Source of the DNA: a virus
IMG/VR virus record: IMGVR_UViG_3300025009_000220
Location: 1 to 40,979 of that record
Strand: one strand, 5' to 3'
Length of the DNA: 40,979 bases
Shown here: in pieces, positions 9,056-17,972 of the stretch
Position numbering within the stretch: position 1 is the first letter of the stretch
Layout of the letters: each line of letters opens with the position of its first letter
Notes under the pieces: model-generated
Databases searched by the model: none
Told to the model about the DNA's origin: nothing
The model's input: only the letters and a program-made list of their open reading frames with translations
Position numbers and translations under genes: made by a program

Positions 9056-9544
9056 ATGGCAATTGATATGAACAGTCGTTCAAAGGTACAAAACTTATGT
9101 GATTGGAATGTCTCATGGGAGAGGTTTTCCATGGACGGAGACGAATTCATAAAAGCAAATCAGACAGTGTATATTCCAAATATGGAGATTGAAACACAAG
9201 TACAGAATAATAATCTTTTCTTTTCTGGTACGGACAATATTGGGTCACATGCGAGAGTTTATATTCACAATCCAGAAATGAGAGAACATCTTGGCTTTGA
9301 TAATAAAGAAGAAAAGCGAACTCAACTAATTCTAAGTGATGAAAAATGCAAAGAAATATTTGATTATAAAACATTTAGCACTTTTAAAAAGCATGTAACT
9401 GAAAATATCATTACAAATCAAGAAAAATCAAAAATAGTTAATTACGCTAAGAAAATGAAGATAAATGATTATGACAAGATTCAGTATTTAACCGAGTACA
9501 CAGGTTTATCATTTAAAACTGATAAAATAGATGATAAAGAATAA
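9056..9544 (+). CDS. Hypothetical head/neck-module protein
   Basis: The product is 162 aa, from ATG 9056 behind ATGGAGGGAAT. The N-terminal half is polar with aromatic residues (DWNVSWERFSMDGDEF; YIPNMEIETQVQNNN). The C-terminal half is Lys-rich and helical. It has no signal peptide, membrane segment or metal site. No family was recognised. The gene lies between the capsid gene (with its inserted endonuclease) and the connector-like gene, so a head or connector accessory role is likely but unproven. Confidence 0.5.
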   Translation: MAIDMNSRSKVQNLCDWNVSWERFSMDGDEFIKANQTVYIPNMEIETQVQNNNLFFSGTDNIGSHARVYIHNPEMREHLGFDNKEEKRTQLILSDEKCKEIFDYKTFSTFKKHVTENIITNQEKSKIVNYAKKMKINDYDKIQYLTEYTGLSFKTDKIDDKE

Positions 9545-9572
9545 CCGAATCAAAGAAAAGAGGTGATAGATT

Positions 9573-10256
9573 TTGGGAACTTTACTCCAAAAAATATATG
9601 ATAAATTTTTCATAAAAGTATCAGATATAGATTTTACTTACAAACAAGATTTAGTTTTTGAGTTTTTTGAAACTGCCATAGGGTATAGTTACAAAACTAC
9701 ACCACATGATTTGAGTTATACTTTGTATTCTAATAATGCAGTTTTAATAATTTATGATGCAATAGAAAATAGTGGAGATATAACTCTTCAAATTAACTCT
9801 GATACATATACAATTGCTTTATTAAATACTGATACAAAATTGCAAATAGCAACAAAAATAAAATCTGCTATTGAAGTAAATTATACAGTAGTATTAGATG
9901 ATATCGAAAATCCAATGTTAACAATCACTAAACCACTTACAGATAATATTACATTAACATTTATTGATACAGATAATACTAATTTAAATCTAATCATAAG
10001 TAAAACATATGATGGTATAACAATTTATGATTTAGATATAGATGAAATTGAATTAATTTCATTAAATATGAAAAAAGCATATTTAGATTATTTATTAAAA
10101 CCATTATCTCGTTTAAAAAAGCAAATTGGAACCAAAGATTTTAATCGTTTAGAAAGTAAAGTAGAAGAATTAAAAGTTTATTCATTAATGTTAAGTAATT
10201 TAAAGGAAGAGATTAAGGATTTCAGGCAAGAGTTTAATTCTTATACTAATAGTTAA
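9573..10256 (+). CDS. Putative head-tail connector with inserted beta domain
   Basis: The product is 227 aa, starting at TTG 9573 behind AAAGAGGTGAT. The outer parts (residues 1-45 and ~150-227) are helical; the C-terminal helix region LNMKKAYLDYLLKPLSRLKK continues into a Lys/Glu coiled coil, as in small connector or adaptor proteins. Between them, residues ~55-145 form a beta-rich insertion (DITLQINSDTYTIALLNTDT ... ATKIKSAIE) of the kind that decorates phage tail and head proteins; a similar segment occurs in the gene at 10563. The connector role is inferred from position and outline. Confidence 0.5.
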   Translation: MGTLLQKIYDKFFIKVSDIDFTYKQDLVFEFFETAIGYSYKTTPHDLSYTLYSNNAVLIIYDAIENSGDITLQINSDTYTIALLNTDTKLQIATKIKSAIEVNYTVVLDDIENPMLTITKPLTDNITLTFIDTDNTNLNLIISKTYDGITIYDLDIDEIELISLNMKKAYLDYLLKPLSRLKKQIGTKDFNRLESKVEELKVYSLMLSNLKEEIKDFRQEFNSYTNS

Positions 10257-10272
10257 TTAAGTTGGTGAAAAA

Positions 10273-10509
10273 TTGAATAATAAAGTTAATAATATCAACA
10301 ACAGTAGGATTCTAATTAAAACTCCAAACTGCGAAATTACTTTTGACGATTTATGCAAAAAAGAGTATCTAAAAATAAATAATTTAATGCATATGATTGA
10401 GAAACAATTTGATATTTCTTTGCATGATTACCCTGAACTAAGAGGAGAAATCTTAAATATTTCAAACTTCATTAAGAGAATCCCCTACTTACAGAGGGAG
10501 ATCATGTAA
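10273..10509 (+). CDS. Small hypothetical protein
   Basis: The product is 78 aa, starting at TTG 10273 behind AGTTGGTGA, 16 bases after the preceding stop. It is mostly helical, with a segment EITFDDLCKKEYLKINNLMHMIEKQFDI. It has two Cys residues but no metal motif. It probably belongs to the structural operon, given its tight spacing. No function can be assigned. Confidence 0.5.
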   Translation: MNNKVNNINNSRILIKTPNCEITFDDLCKKEYLKINNLMHMIEKQFDISLHDYPELRGEILNISNFIKRIPYLQREIM

Positions 10510-10562
10510 TTAAATAATATAAGTCATAATGATAAAAATAAGAAAAAGGAGGAAAGTAAATA

Positions 10563-11489
10563 ATGGGATATAGTGATTTTCAATTTAAAACGCCAAACGC
10601 AGAAGTTTTCAATTCTATAACCCCTGGGACAGTATTAGCTTCAAAAGCAGTAATAACAGATGCAAACAGTAAAATTAATACATTAGATATTACTGCACCT
10701 AAGTTTGGTGGAACTGCAATTACTTCATCTGCCGCCGAGTTAAATTTAATCGATACTTCTGTGGCAGGAACAGCAGTTGCGTCTAAGGCTTTAGTTTTAG
10801 GTGCTGATAAAAATGTAGATGTATTAGCAATTGCAGATTTAAAATTGGGTGCAGGCGCAGGTACTTCCGTAACTACACAAATTAATTCTTTGATTAATTT
10901 TCCTGGAACAATGTCAACATCTGTGATCGACTTCAATACTACAGGTGAACCTGCAATGAAAGTTGTCATAGATGGTGTAGATTATCAAGAAGCAGATGTA
11001 GCTGTAGTAACAAATGGAGTATGGACAAATGGTGCAAGTGCAGCTAATTCTGCTACAAGTTTAGTCGCTGCAATTAATGGAGATACGAGAGCTACTGTAC
11101 CATTTACTGCAACTATATCTGCTGGAGGACATAGCGTAATTTTAACATGGGATGCTGTTGGCACTACTGGTAATAAAACTATTACTACAACTAGTGCATC
11201 AAATTGTACAGTAGAAAATTCTGTTGGAGGTAGTGCATCTGCAATAAAACAAATGGTTGTTGTAGATCGTGTTGTTACTGCTCAAGATATTTTAGCAAAT
11301 GAAATTAATGTACCTTTGCCTTTTGCCCCAACAAAATTTATTATTCAACATTCTGACACGAATGGCGAAGATAATCCTACAACATGGAGGGCGACTATTG
11401 CAACCGTTCCTAATAGAATAAAGATTACAGGTCAAGGCGCGACAGCATTAATAGCAGGAGATGTCGTACAAATATTAGCCTTTGAGTAA
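10563..11489 (+). CDS. Putative head-fibre / structural surface protein
   Basis: The product is 308 aa, from ATG 10563 behind AAAGGAGGAAAG. Residues 20-105 contain two imperfect repeats (PGTVLASKAVITDANSKI... and AGTAVASKALVLGADKNVD, separated by SSAAELNLIDTS). This pattern is frequent in phage head-fibre and base-fibre proteins. Residues ~120-230 are a Thr/Ala-rich beta domain with VVIDGVDYQEADVA, similar to the insertion in the gene at 9573. The C-terminus (~230-308) looks like a receptor-facing or capping beta domain. It is likely displayed on the head or neck; the exact site is unknown. Confidence 0.6.
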   Translation: MGYSDFQFKTPNAEVFNSITPGTVLASKAVITDANSKINTLDITAPKFGGTAITSSAAELNLIDTSVAGTAVASKALVLGADKNVDVLAIADLKLGAGAGTSVTTQINSLINFPGTMSTSVIDFNTTGEPAMKVVIDGVDYQEADVAVVTNGVWTNGASAANSATSLVAAINGDTRATVPFTATISAGGHSVILTWDAVGTTGNKTITTTSASNCTVENSVGGSASAIKQMVVVDRVVTAQDILANEINVPLPFAPTKFIIQHSDTNGEDNPTTWRATIATVPNRIKITGQGATALIAGDVVQILAFE

Positions 11490-11538
11490 GAAATAATTAA
11501 CTATAGCCAATAAAAATAATTAAGAGGAGGAATTTAAA

Positions 11539-11817
11539 ATGGCAACGAATTTTATAGGAAGATCATTAACGGCAAATGAGGTTGAACAAAATGTCACATT
11601 GGATATGTCTTTTATTAATCTTATTGTAAATGATTCAGTTAATGTAGTAACTTTGTCCTTTGACGTAGCAAGCGCATCGGCATCTAACAACTTAATGGTA
11701 CTAAAAGCAGGAGAATCTAGACAGAATTTAGCAGTACCTTTTAGTAAATTATATTATAAAGCTGCTGCGGATACATCTTATATTAGGATTGAAGGGTTAT
11801 CAAAAGCAGAATTTTAA
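11539..11817 (+). CDS. Small beta-rich structural protein
   Basis: The product is 92 aa, from ATG 11539 behind GAGGAGGAAT. It has alternating hydrophobic residues (FINLIVNDSVNVVTLSFDVA) and few charges, consistent with a single beta sandwich. It follows the fibre-like gene and precedes a strong hairpin. It could be a cement or head-fibre partner protein. No family was recognised. Confidence 0.5.
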   Translation: MATNFIGRSLTANEVEQNVTLDMSFINLIVNDSVNVVTLSFDVASASASNNLMVLKAGESRQNLAVPFSKLYYKAAADTSYIRIEGLSKAEF

Positions 11818-11831
11818 TTTATTGTAATTTG

Positions 11832-11863
11832 AGTAGAGAATTATATATAATTAATTCTCTACT
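11832..11863 (+). terminator. Intergenic hairpin, probable partial terminator
   Basis: A perfect stem AGTAGAGAATTA/TAATTCTCTACT encloses an 8-base loop (arms about 11832-11843 and 11852-11863) and is followed by TTACATT. The U-run is weak, so it may be a partial terminator or RNA 3'-end stabiliser after the small structural gene rather than a full stop, since the tail genes downstream must be transcribed. Confidence 0.55.
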
Positions 11864-11881
11864 TTACATTATGGCAAGGTT

Positions 11882-13207
11882 GTGATTCCAATTAATGTAA
11901 GAAAAGGATGGATAGATAGTTCAAATTATTCTTCTAAAGAAGAAATGGTATCAGACGTAAAAGAAAACTTTGATATTCGTAGATATTATAGTGCTGAAGG
12001 TAAAAGTGTAATAATTAGTGATGTTACAACACAAGTAATAATTCAATCTCATTTAAACCCATTAAATGAAGGAAAATATGATAAGAAAATTCATATCCCA
12101 ATTGAAACAGTTGTAAATACTGGATCAATTGTAGAATGGGAAGGTAATAAGTGGATTATTATAAGCAATATTGATAATTTACAAGCATATAAAACTGCAA
12201 GTATGATTAAATCCAACAACACCCTCCAATTCTACGATCAAAATTCAATTTTATATAATATTCCTTGTATTGTTGGTGAAAAAGTATCACAAAAAACAGA
12301 AGAAAACAAATATATCACAACAGTTTCGAATGAAATATATTTAACTATTTCTCATACAGAAATAACCGAACAAATAAAAGTAAATGATGTATATAAAATC
12401 GGTTTACATTCTTACCAAATAGAAAGTTTACCAGACGATGTTTATATCGGTGGGCTTTTAGTTTTTAAACTTAAGTATAGCGAAGTATCACAACAATTTC
12501 CAACTTACTCTATTCAAATTCTAAATGGCAACAATATCCAAGCAGATAAAAACAACACATTACAATTACAAATTCAAGTAAATGCAACAGTGAATAACAT
12601 AACAACAATAGTTTCGCCTACTCCATTGCTCATATTTAACTCTTCTAATGATGGAATCTGTACAGTAGATTCAAATGGTTTATGTACTTTCCATTTAGAA
12701 AGTTCTCCTTCTTGGGATTTGGAAACCATTATTGATGAGGAAATGGTTCTAGATTTAGATAAAACATATGAATTGACAGATGATGGTAAATTTTTGTTGA
12801 ATGATTTGTTTGGTAGTGATGCTATACCGGGAGTTGTGATTAGTGTGAAGTTGGCTTTAGATGAAAGTGTAGTTGGATATGTAAATATTGATGTTTATGA
12901 TGTACCGATGGATAATTATACAGTCAAGGTTAATGGTGAGCAGTCTATTATAAAAAATTACACAGAAAATTACAGTTGTGTATTTAAAAATAATAGTATT
13001 GCTTATTCTGATGTATCAGTATTTTATTTAACTGGTGACGATGGTGTTTCTGTAACATCGCTTGCTCAAATTACAAGTCAAGATAGTGTTGCTAATACTT
13101 GTACAATTAAAGGATTGGGATTGGGATATGTGAAATTGTGGGTTAAGAATGTTGGGGAAACAGTTGTTAGTGATGGATTTAGGATTCAGATTGAAAGTTT
13201 ATTTTAA
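11882..13207 (+). CDS. Neck/head-closure protein with C-terminal Ig-like domains
   Basis: The product is ~441 aa. Residues 1-200 form a globular domain (SSKEEMVSDVKENFDIRRYY; VVNTGSIVEWEGNKWIIISN) that resembles head-closure or stopper-type proteins of clostridial phages. From ~205 two bacterial Ig-like segments follow (NNTLQLQIQVNATVNN; YTVKVNGEQSIIKNYTENYS; ISQDSVANTCTIKGLGLG). The start is doubtful: GTG 11882 lies inside an extended Shine-Dalgarno-like AAGGTTGTGAT (11876-11886), so ATT 11891 is a better-spaced, non-canonical candidate. It lies in the neck gene block before the tail-terminator-like gene. Confidence 0.55.
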   Translation: MIPINVRKGWIDSSNYSSKEEMVSDVKENFDIRRYYSAEGKSVIISDVTTQVIIQSHLNPLNEGKYDKKIHIPIETVVNTGSIVEWEGNKWIIISNIDNLQAYKTASMIKSNNTLQFYDQNSILYNIPCIVGEKVSQKTEENKYITTVSNEIYLTISHTEITEQIKVNDVYKIGLHSYQIESLPDDVYIGGLLVFKLKYSEVSQQFPTYSIQILNGNNIQADKNNTLQLQIQVNATVNNITTIVSPTPLLIFNSSNDGICTVDSNGLCTFHLESSPSWDLETIIDEEMVLDLDKTYELTDDGKFLLNDLFGSDAIPGVVISVKLALDESVVGYVNIDVYDVPMDNYTVKVNGEQSIIKNYTENYSCVFKNNSIAYSDVSVFYLTGDDGVSVTSLAQITSQDSVANTCTIKGLGLGYVKLWVKNVGETVVSDGFRIQIESLF

Positions 13208-13221
13208 GGTGGTGATAAAGA

Positions 13222-13743
13222 ATGTCAATCAATAATGAATTAATTAAATTAGATGGTATTCAAAAATTATTATCTAATATTGGAAATAAAATAATTGAAA
13301 ATAAAACTCTTATGAGATGTTTGCAGTATGATTCGGCAGATGCTTTATCATTACCCGAAGTAACAATGTCTCAGATTAAAAATCTAGTTGGTAAAGGGAC
13401 TGACCCAAATAATGAACAAAAAATTTTCAAAATGCCGTTCTATGATAATGTTGTATCTGATCCTCGTACAGAGATTAGATTTTTTATTCCTATATTTGAA
13501 CCAAATAATATATATCTAACAAGTGTAGATATATGTTTTCAGATTGTAATTCATAATGCTAAATGGGATTTAGATGAAAATTATATTAAACCATTAGTTA
13601 TGGTTAATGAAATACTAAAAGATTTTAATGGGCAAGACTTAGGTGGTATAGGTGTTTTACAATTGACGTCATCAATTAAGGTTGCTAATTGGAATTCGAG
13701 TTTTTCTGGATATTTCTTTTATTTGAGTACGAGGTCTGTGTAA
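13222..13743 (+). CDS. Putative tail completion/terminator protein
   Basis: The product is 173 aa, from ATG 13222 behind AAGGTGGTGATAA. It has an N-terminal helix (LDGIQKLLSNIGNKIIENKTLM), then mixed alpha/beta with PRTEIRFFIPIFEPNNIYLT and a C-terminal strand WNSSFSGYFFYLSTRS. The size and slot, after the head-closure-like gene and before the chaperone and tube genes, match a tail terminator or neck protein. The name is inferred from gene order. Confidence 0.45.
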   Translation: MSINNELIKLDGIQKLLSNIGNKIIENKTLMRCLQYDSADALSLPEVTMSQIKNLVGKGTDPNNEQKIFKMPFYDNVVSDPRTEIRFFIPIFEPNNIYLTSVDICFQIVIHNAKWDLDENYIKPLVMVNEILKDFNGQDLGGIGVLQLTSSIKVANWNSSFSGYFFYLSTRSV

Positions 13744-13746
13744 AAT

Positions 13747-14685
13747 ATGGATATATCACAATATGATCAATATTTTATATATGATGAGCCTGTACAATAT
13801 ATATCTCAAAAATCTTCAAAGCGAAGATTAGAGATTGAAGCAGAAATTAATAATATTGAATTAGACGAAATAAGTGATGAAGCAAAGATAAAAATATCTA
13901 AACTTAAGGATGAATATGAAAATTTAACATTATTAATATATCCAATTAGAATGTCAAAATATCTTAATTTTCATATGTTAGCAAATTGCTTATTAATAGA
14001 AAAGAATAAAATACCAGACCCAAAAGTAATTAGTATGAGTTACTTGGATTTTCTGTTTTATTTAATTGAAAATGATCAAAATGGTAATATTTATGCTCAG
14101 ATGCTAACTGGAATTTTTAGTCTATGTTTAGGTATCGAAAGTAATAATATTCGATATATAAAGGACGAACAAGGAAAAATAAATCTTAATCTAAATATTA
14201 AATATATATGTAGAAAAAATGAAGAAGAAGTAACCAGATATAGGGAAGAGATACTTGATAAAACAGATTTTGACAATATAAAAAATATAATTATTTATCA
14301 AAATATACCTGACTATGATGACACTTATATTGATCCTAAAATGGAAAAAGCATTAAAAGAAGCTCAAGAATTTATAAATAAAAACAAAAAGAAAATGGCT
14401 TCTTTGGAAGATCAACTTATTTGTGTTTTAATAAGCACTTCTTTAAGTATGGAAGATATTTATAATTTAACAATTAGAAAATTTTCTAAGATACTTCAAA
14501 GAGTTGATTATAAATTACATTATGAAATTTATAAAACTGCTTCTATGAGTGGTTTTGTAAAATTTGAACAAGAAGTTGATCATTGGATGAGTGATTTATC
14601 TGTTGATGATAAATACGCTGATGTAAAGGTTGATTTTGAAGAGTTCAAAAATAAAGTTAATGGTAAAGGTAATGTCAAAAAGTAA
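13747..14685 (+). CDS. Putative tail assembly protein/chaperone
   Basis: The product is 312 aa, from ATG 13747, three bases after the previous stop, so probably translationally coupled. The protein is acidic and mostly helical. Recognisable blocks are MSYLDFLFYLIEND, IIIYQNIPDYDDTYIDPKME (residues ~187-206) and NLTIRKFSKILQRVDYKLHY (~241-260). The QNIPDYDD...IDP and LTIRKF...HY blocks are what I associate with Gp15-like tail assembly proteins of Firmicute phages, placed beside the tube gene. It should act on the tape measure or tube during assembly. No programmed frameshift site is evident. Confidence 0.5.
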   Translation: MDISQYDQYFIYDEPVQYISQKSSKRRLEIEAEINNIELDEISDEAKIKISKLKDEYENLTLLIYPIRMSKYLNFHMLANCLLIEKNKIPDPKVISMSYLDFLFYLIENDQNGNIYAQMLTGIFSLCLGIESNNIRYIKDEQGKINLNLNIKYICRKNEEEVTRYREEILDKTDFDNIKNIIIYQNIPDYDDTYIDPKMEKALKEAQEFINKNKKKMASLEDQLICVLISTSLSMEDIYNLTIRKFSKILQRVDYKLHYEIYKTASMSGFVKFEQEVDHWMSDLSVDDKYADVKVDFEEFKNKVNGKGNVKK

Positions 14686-14712
14686 TTTGTATTATAAAGG
14701 AGGAGATATAAC

Positions 14713-15771
14713 ATGGCAAAGAAATTTCTCGTTGGAGTTGGTTCTGTAACGGCTTTCAATATTTCAACAGGAGACATTTTATTCCGCAGTCGTACAATTT
14801 TGGACGACTCAATTGATATTACAATCGCAAGTGAAGAAATCTCGGCGGGGCAAGGTAATGCACTTCAGTACATTTATTATCATAGCGGAAGGTTTAGTGC
14901 AAAACTTACAGAAACACAATTTTCTCTCAATATGATTGGGCAAAACGTTGGTTCTTCAATTCTTACTGGTAAAAATGTTTGGACAGAAGAAAACGTTACT
15001 TTAGGAGTAGGTGGGACAGGAACAGTAGTAGGAACACCTATTTTAACACCAGATGTTAGTGGGGCAGATGTTTTTGGTTATGTCACAAATGCAGCAGGAG
15101 TTACAACTAAAATTACATTTAGTACCAAAGATTTTACTTTAGTTGGTGGAGCAGAAAATGATATCGTATGTGTTCAATATTTTACTTTAGATTCTGCTGC
15201 CAGATATGTTACGGTTAATTCAAACTTCTTACCTTCAGTTGTTAGATTAGTAATTGATACACAATTAGCAAGTTCTGATGAATCTAGTGCTGCGGGATCT
15301 AGTATTATTGGTAAAGTCCAGGTCGAGGTTCCAAGATTCCAGATCGCAGGAAGTCAATCAATTTCAATGACTGCATCCGGCGTGGCGCAAACACCATTAG
15401 AGGGAATGGCTTTAAGTTTTGCAGGAACTGGTGGTTGTAATGGTTCTGGATATTATGCAACTATCGCGGAGGTAATTGATGCTAATAATTGGTATGATAA
15501 TGTAGGATTTTTGGCTATAGCAGATGATACTGTTGCTTTAACTCATCCATCAACTTCAACTTTGACAGTATGGGCAGTTCCTACAAATGGAGATGCGGCA
15601 TTTAAAGCTCCAGCAGCAGATTTAAGTTTTACTAGTGGAACAGTTGGAACTTGTACCGTAGGTTTGCATACAGGTATTATAACCACAGTCGCTGGTGGAA
15701 CATCTGTCATTACTTGTGTAATTACAAGTAAGAATACTGTTGGTACAACTGCCACTGTAACTGTAAGTTAA
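14713..15771 (+). CDS. Major tail tube protein with C-terminal Ig-like domain
   Basis: The product is 352 aa, from ATG 14713 behind AAAGGAGGAGATATA. The N-terminal ~215 residues (FLVGVGSVTAFNISTGDILF; QYIYYHSGRFSAKLTETQF) match the beta-barrel tail-tube type seen in clostridial phages. The C-terminal ~130 residues are Thr/Ser/Ala-rich with two Ig-like strand sets (FAGTGGCNGSGYY; GTCTVGLHTGIITTVAGGT) ending in TATVTVS. It follows the assembly-protein gene. A surface Ig-like domain on tube subunits is common in long-tailed phages. Confidence 0.7.
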   Translation: MAKKFLVGVGSVTAFNISTGDILFRSRTILDDSIDITIASEEISAGQGNALQYIYYHSGRFSAKLTETQFSLNMIGQNVGSSILTGKNVWTEENVTLGVGGTGTVVGTPILTPDVSGADVFGYVTNAAGVTTKITFSTKDFTLVGGAENDIVCVQYFTLDSAARYVTVNSNFLPSVVRLVIDTQLASSDESSAAGSSIIGKVQVEVPRFQIAGSQSISMTASGVAQTPLEGMALSFAGTGGCNGSGYYATIAEVIDANNWYDNVGFLAIADDTVALTHPSTSTLTVWAVPTNGDAAFKAPAADLSFTSGTVGTCTVGLHTGIITTVAGGTSVITCVITSKNTVGTTATVTVS

Positions 15772-15793
15772 TTTTTAACTAAGGATTTATTTT

Positions 15794-15982
15794 ATGAGTA
15801 TGAAATTATGTCAAAAAGGAATTCTTTTTCAAAATAGTTTAGAAGCATCTTTTAAATGTTCTATGGATAATTTACCATGCTGTTTTGTAAGATTTTGCGT
15901 ACAAGATAGATGCTTTAAAATGCTCAGTAGTTATATAAGATGTAAAAACAATCAAGAGGTGATTTCATGCCAAAAAGAGTAA
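15794..15982 (+). CDS. Small cysteine-rich protein
   Basis: The product is 62 aa, starting at ATG 15794 behind AAGGATTTATTTT. It has eight Cys in a short chain, including CSMDNLPCCFVRFCVQDRC and YIRCK, which could bind zinc. The end overlaps the next gene by 16 bases. A similar-sized Cys protein with a YCEKNC...CQKY motif lies at 19474. The function is unknown. Confidence 0.5.
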   Translation: MSMKLCQKGILFQNSLEASFKCSMDNLPCCFVRFCVQDRCFKMLSSYIRCKNNQEVISCQKE

Positions 15983-16260
15983 AAAATGAAGATAAAATTG
16001 AAGATACTGACAAAAATGATATAGAAATCATTAATATTGAGAAAGTAAAAGATGAAAAAGTTGTTCTTAAATTAAGAGAAGAAATTTGTAAAGTAGTATG
16101 GGTAAAATATAATTTTTTTGGGGTTGACTTTAAGGGATATGGAATTACTTTCAGTCTCGATGATGGATATTTAGTAGATAATATTAAAGATAATATTAAA
16201 ATCAAATATGAATCTGAAATTGGGAAAGAGGATTTTAAAGCATATCCTATGTTTAAATAA
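15967..16260 (+). CDS. Hypothetical protein after tail tube
   Basis: The product is 97 aa, from ATG 15967 with CAAGAGGTGATTTC before it. The first 30 residues are highly charged, and the remainder forms a small beta-rich domain (VVWVKYNFFGVDFKGYGITF, then SLDDGYLV). It is the last gene before a strong terminator at 16261. In related gene orders the tape measure would come soon after, so this may be a tail protein cut off from its partners by the accessory block. Confidence 0.55.
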   Translation: MPKRVKNEDKIEDTDKNDIEIINIEKVKDEKVVLKLREEICKVVWVKYNFFGVDFKGYGITFSLDDGYLVDNIKDNIKIKYESEIGKEDFKAYPMFK

Positions 16261-16317
16261 AAATAAGGAGAAGTAGCAGAAGAAATAAAACGCTTCTCTC
16301 TTCTCCTTATTTTTTTA
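16261..16317 (+). terminator. Strong intrinsic terminator closing the first structural block
   Basis: A 13-bp perfect stem AAATAAGGAGAAG/CTTCTCCTTATTT (16261-16273 with 16300-16312) runs straight into TTTTT. An inner AGAAG/CTTCT pairing adds stability. The rest of the gap up to 16474 is AT-rich with a small palindrome GGTTTATAAACC-like at ~16410; no convincing promoter was found there by eye. Confidence 0.85.
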
Positions 16318-16474
16318 CTATTTCCACCAAATTATATATCTCCAATAAATCACTGATTTTATACTAAATATCAATATTTATGTCTTATAAAGTCATTGAT
16401 ATAAAAGGGTTTTATAAACCATAAAAACAATTATCAACTAAAACAAACAATAAAGAAAGGAAGTGCTCCATACA

Positions 16475-17359
16475 ATGGCAAATGAATCAGGCAACATGGA
16501 ACAAATACTTGGAACCTCAAACCTCAACAATGAAACACGCTTCATAAAAACAGATGATAATGGAATTCTCCAAACTTCTACAATGTCCAATGGAGACACT
16601 CCTATGATTCTAGTAGACACAACTAGAGCTCCATCAATAGGAACAATTCTCCTTGCAAATGCAACATATACATCACCTGTTGTTGATAGACCAGAACAAG
16701 ATATACCTGATGGGTATATGCGGATTTGGATACTAACAGATCAAAGTGGAAATCTTTATTTAGAAGAATCTCACAATGAAACAAGCTGGACAACTACATC
16801 ATCTGCGGTTGTTTCGGCAGGAGTCTCAAATATATTAGCATGGACAAAATTAAGTAGAAGATATTATAGATGCAGATATGTAAATGGTGCTACACCACAA
16901 ACAAGTTTTATTATGATTCATTATACAAAAGGTGTTAATATTGATCCAGTCATGATAGCAGATGGTGATATTGCTACATTAGGGGTAAAAGCTGATACTG
17001 CTAATATTGATCCAACAGCAAGTTCTTCAGTTAATGCTAATCTAAAAGGAATAATGAAATACATTGTAGGAAATCTAATCAATAATCAAACAAATAAAGC
17101 AGTAACAGCAAGCACTAATATATTAGCATCAAATTATGTCGCATTAAATTATCAACAATCTACATTAATGGTTTCTACAAGTGCTACAGGAATTTTATCT
17201 CTAGCTGTAGACGGTGTTCTTAGTAGTTTAAATAGTGGAGTTGCGCTTGATATAAATAAATGGTATGCATTTGATGTTCTTTTATTGACTGGTTCAACTT
17301 ATAATCTTCAATTATCTGTTGATGCAACTATGCAAGTAAAATGGGTTGGAGGTGCATAA
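16475..17359 (+). CDS. Putative tail fibre / adhesion protein
   Basis: The product is 294 aa when read from ATG 16475, with AAAGGAAG upstream; an in-frame GTG at 16463 lies too close to that site. The sequence is Ser/Thr/Asn-rich with beta-type segments (GYMRIWILTDQSGNLYLEES; YYRCRYVNGATPQTSFIMIHY; MQVKWVGGA), and resembles the stem and head parts of receptor-binding fibre proteins. It is immediately followed by a tail-collar-domain gene, supporting an adhesion role. Codons at its start are C-rich. Confidence 0.5.
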   Translation: MANESGNMEQILGTSNLNNETRFIKTDDNGILQTSTMSNGDTPMILVDTTRAPSIGTILLANATYTSPVVDRPEQDIPDGYMRIWILTDQSGNLYLEESHNETSWTTTSSAVVSAGVSNILAWTKLSRRYYRCRYVNGATPQTSFIMIHYTKGVNIDPVMIADGDIATLGVKADTANIDPTASSSVNANLKGIMKYIVGNLINNQTNKAVTASTNILASNYVALNYQQSTLMVSTSATGILSLAVDGVLSSLNSGVALDINKWYAFDVLLLTGSTYNLQLSVDATMQVKWVGGA

Positions 17360-17361
17360 AA

Positions 17362-17850
17362 ATGAAAATTTGCCCACCACAAGGTTTATCTAATATTAGT
17401 GGAATTACTGGAACAATTCAAATGTATGCAGGAACAACAGCACCTTCAGGATATCTGATTTGTGATGGTTCAGCAGTATCTAGAACGACTTATTCAGCAT
17501 TATTTAGTGTGATAGGAATAAGTTATGGAGCAGGTAATGGAAGTAGTACATTTAATGTTCCAAATTTCAAAGGTAGGGTGCCTGTCGGATTAGACTCATC
17601 TCAAACTGAATTTGATGCGTTAAATAAAATTGGCGGAAGCAAAAATCATGTTTTAACTATCGAGGAAATGCCAGCGCACAAACACACATTTAATGATAAT
17701 TATGGGGTTCAAAATGTTGAAGTTACATTTTATAATGGAACAGCAACTGATGAAATTGAAAGATGGGAGGATACATCTACTGTTGGAGGAGGTCTCGCGC
17801 ATAATAATTTACAACCCTACTGTACAATTTCTTTTGTGATTAAAATTTAA
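17362..17850 (+). CDS. Phage tail collar domain protein
   Basis: The product is 162 aa. ATG 17362 follows GGAGGTG (17347-17353), which lies inside the end of the previous gene, so the two are coupled. Residues 15-75 carry the collar signature (GTIQMYAGTTAPSGYLICDG, then YSALFSVIGISYGAGNGSST and FNVPNFKGRVPVGLD). The C-terminal part has MPAHKHTFNDN and ends HNNLQPYCTISFVIKI, the standard end of the family. These proteins form the short fibre or collar knob that contacts receptors; the domain also occurs in bacterial microcystin-dependent-type proteins. Confidence 0.85.
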   Translation: MKICPPQGLSNISGITGTIQMYAGTTAPSGYLICDGSAVSRTTYSALFSVIGISYGAGNGSSTFNVPNFKGRVPVGLDSSQTEFDALNKIGGSKNHVLTIEEMPAHKHTFNDNYGVQNVEVTFYNGTATDEIERWEDTSTVGGGLAHNNLQPYCTISFVIKI

Positions 17851-17857
17851 TATAAAA

Positions 17858-17944
17858 ATAAATATTTGGTTGTTTAAATAATTTGCAAGTTATTTAAATG
17901 TAAAACGAAGAGGCGTACTGCTATACGACTCTTTATCCTATTTT
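17858..17944 (+). terminator. Two hairpins before endonuclease gene, possible third paired element
   Basis: Stem 1 is TTTAAATAA/TTATTTAAA (17873-17881 with 17890-17898, loop TTTGCAAG). Stem 2 is AAGAGGCGT/ACGACTCTT with one mismatch (17908-17916 with 17925-17933), followed by TATCCTATTTT. The layout is like the elements at 1871 and 7555, but the leading 13-mer is only partly matched (ATAAATATTTGGT), so membership is tentative. Confidence 0.5.
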
Positions 17945-17972
17945 CAAAGCTTTTTGGCAGAAAAGAGGTAAA

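Noticed and set aside
10580-10969. Minus-strand ORF of 129 aa
   Set aside because: It lies wholly inside the fibre-like gene on the other strand, lacks a ribosome site, and its composition mirrors the real gene.
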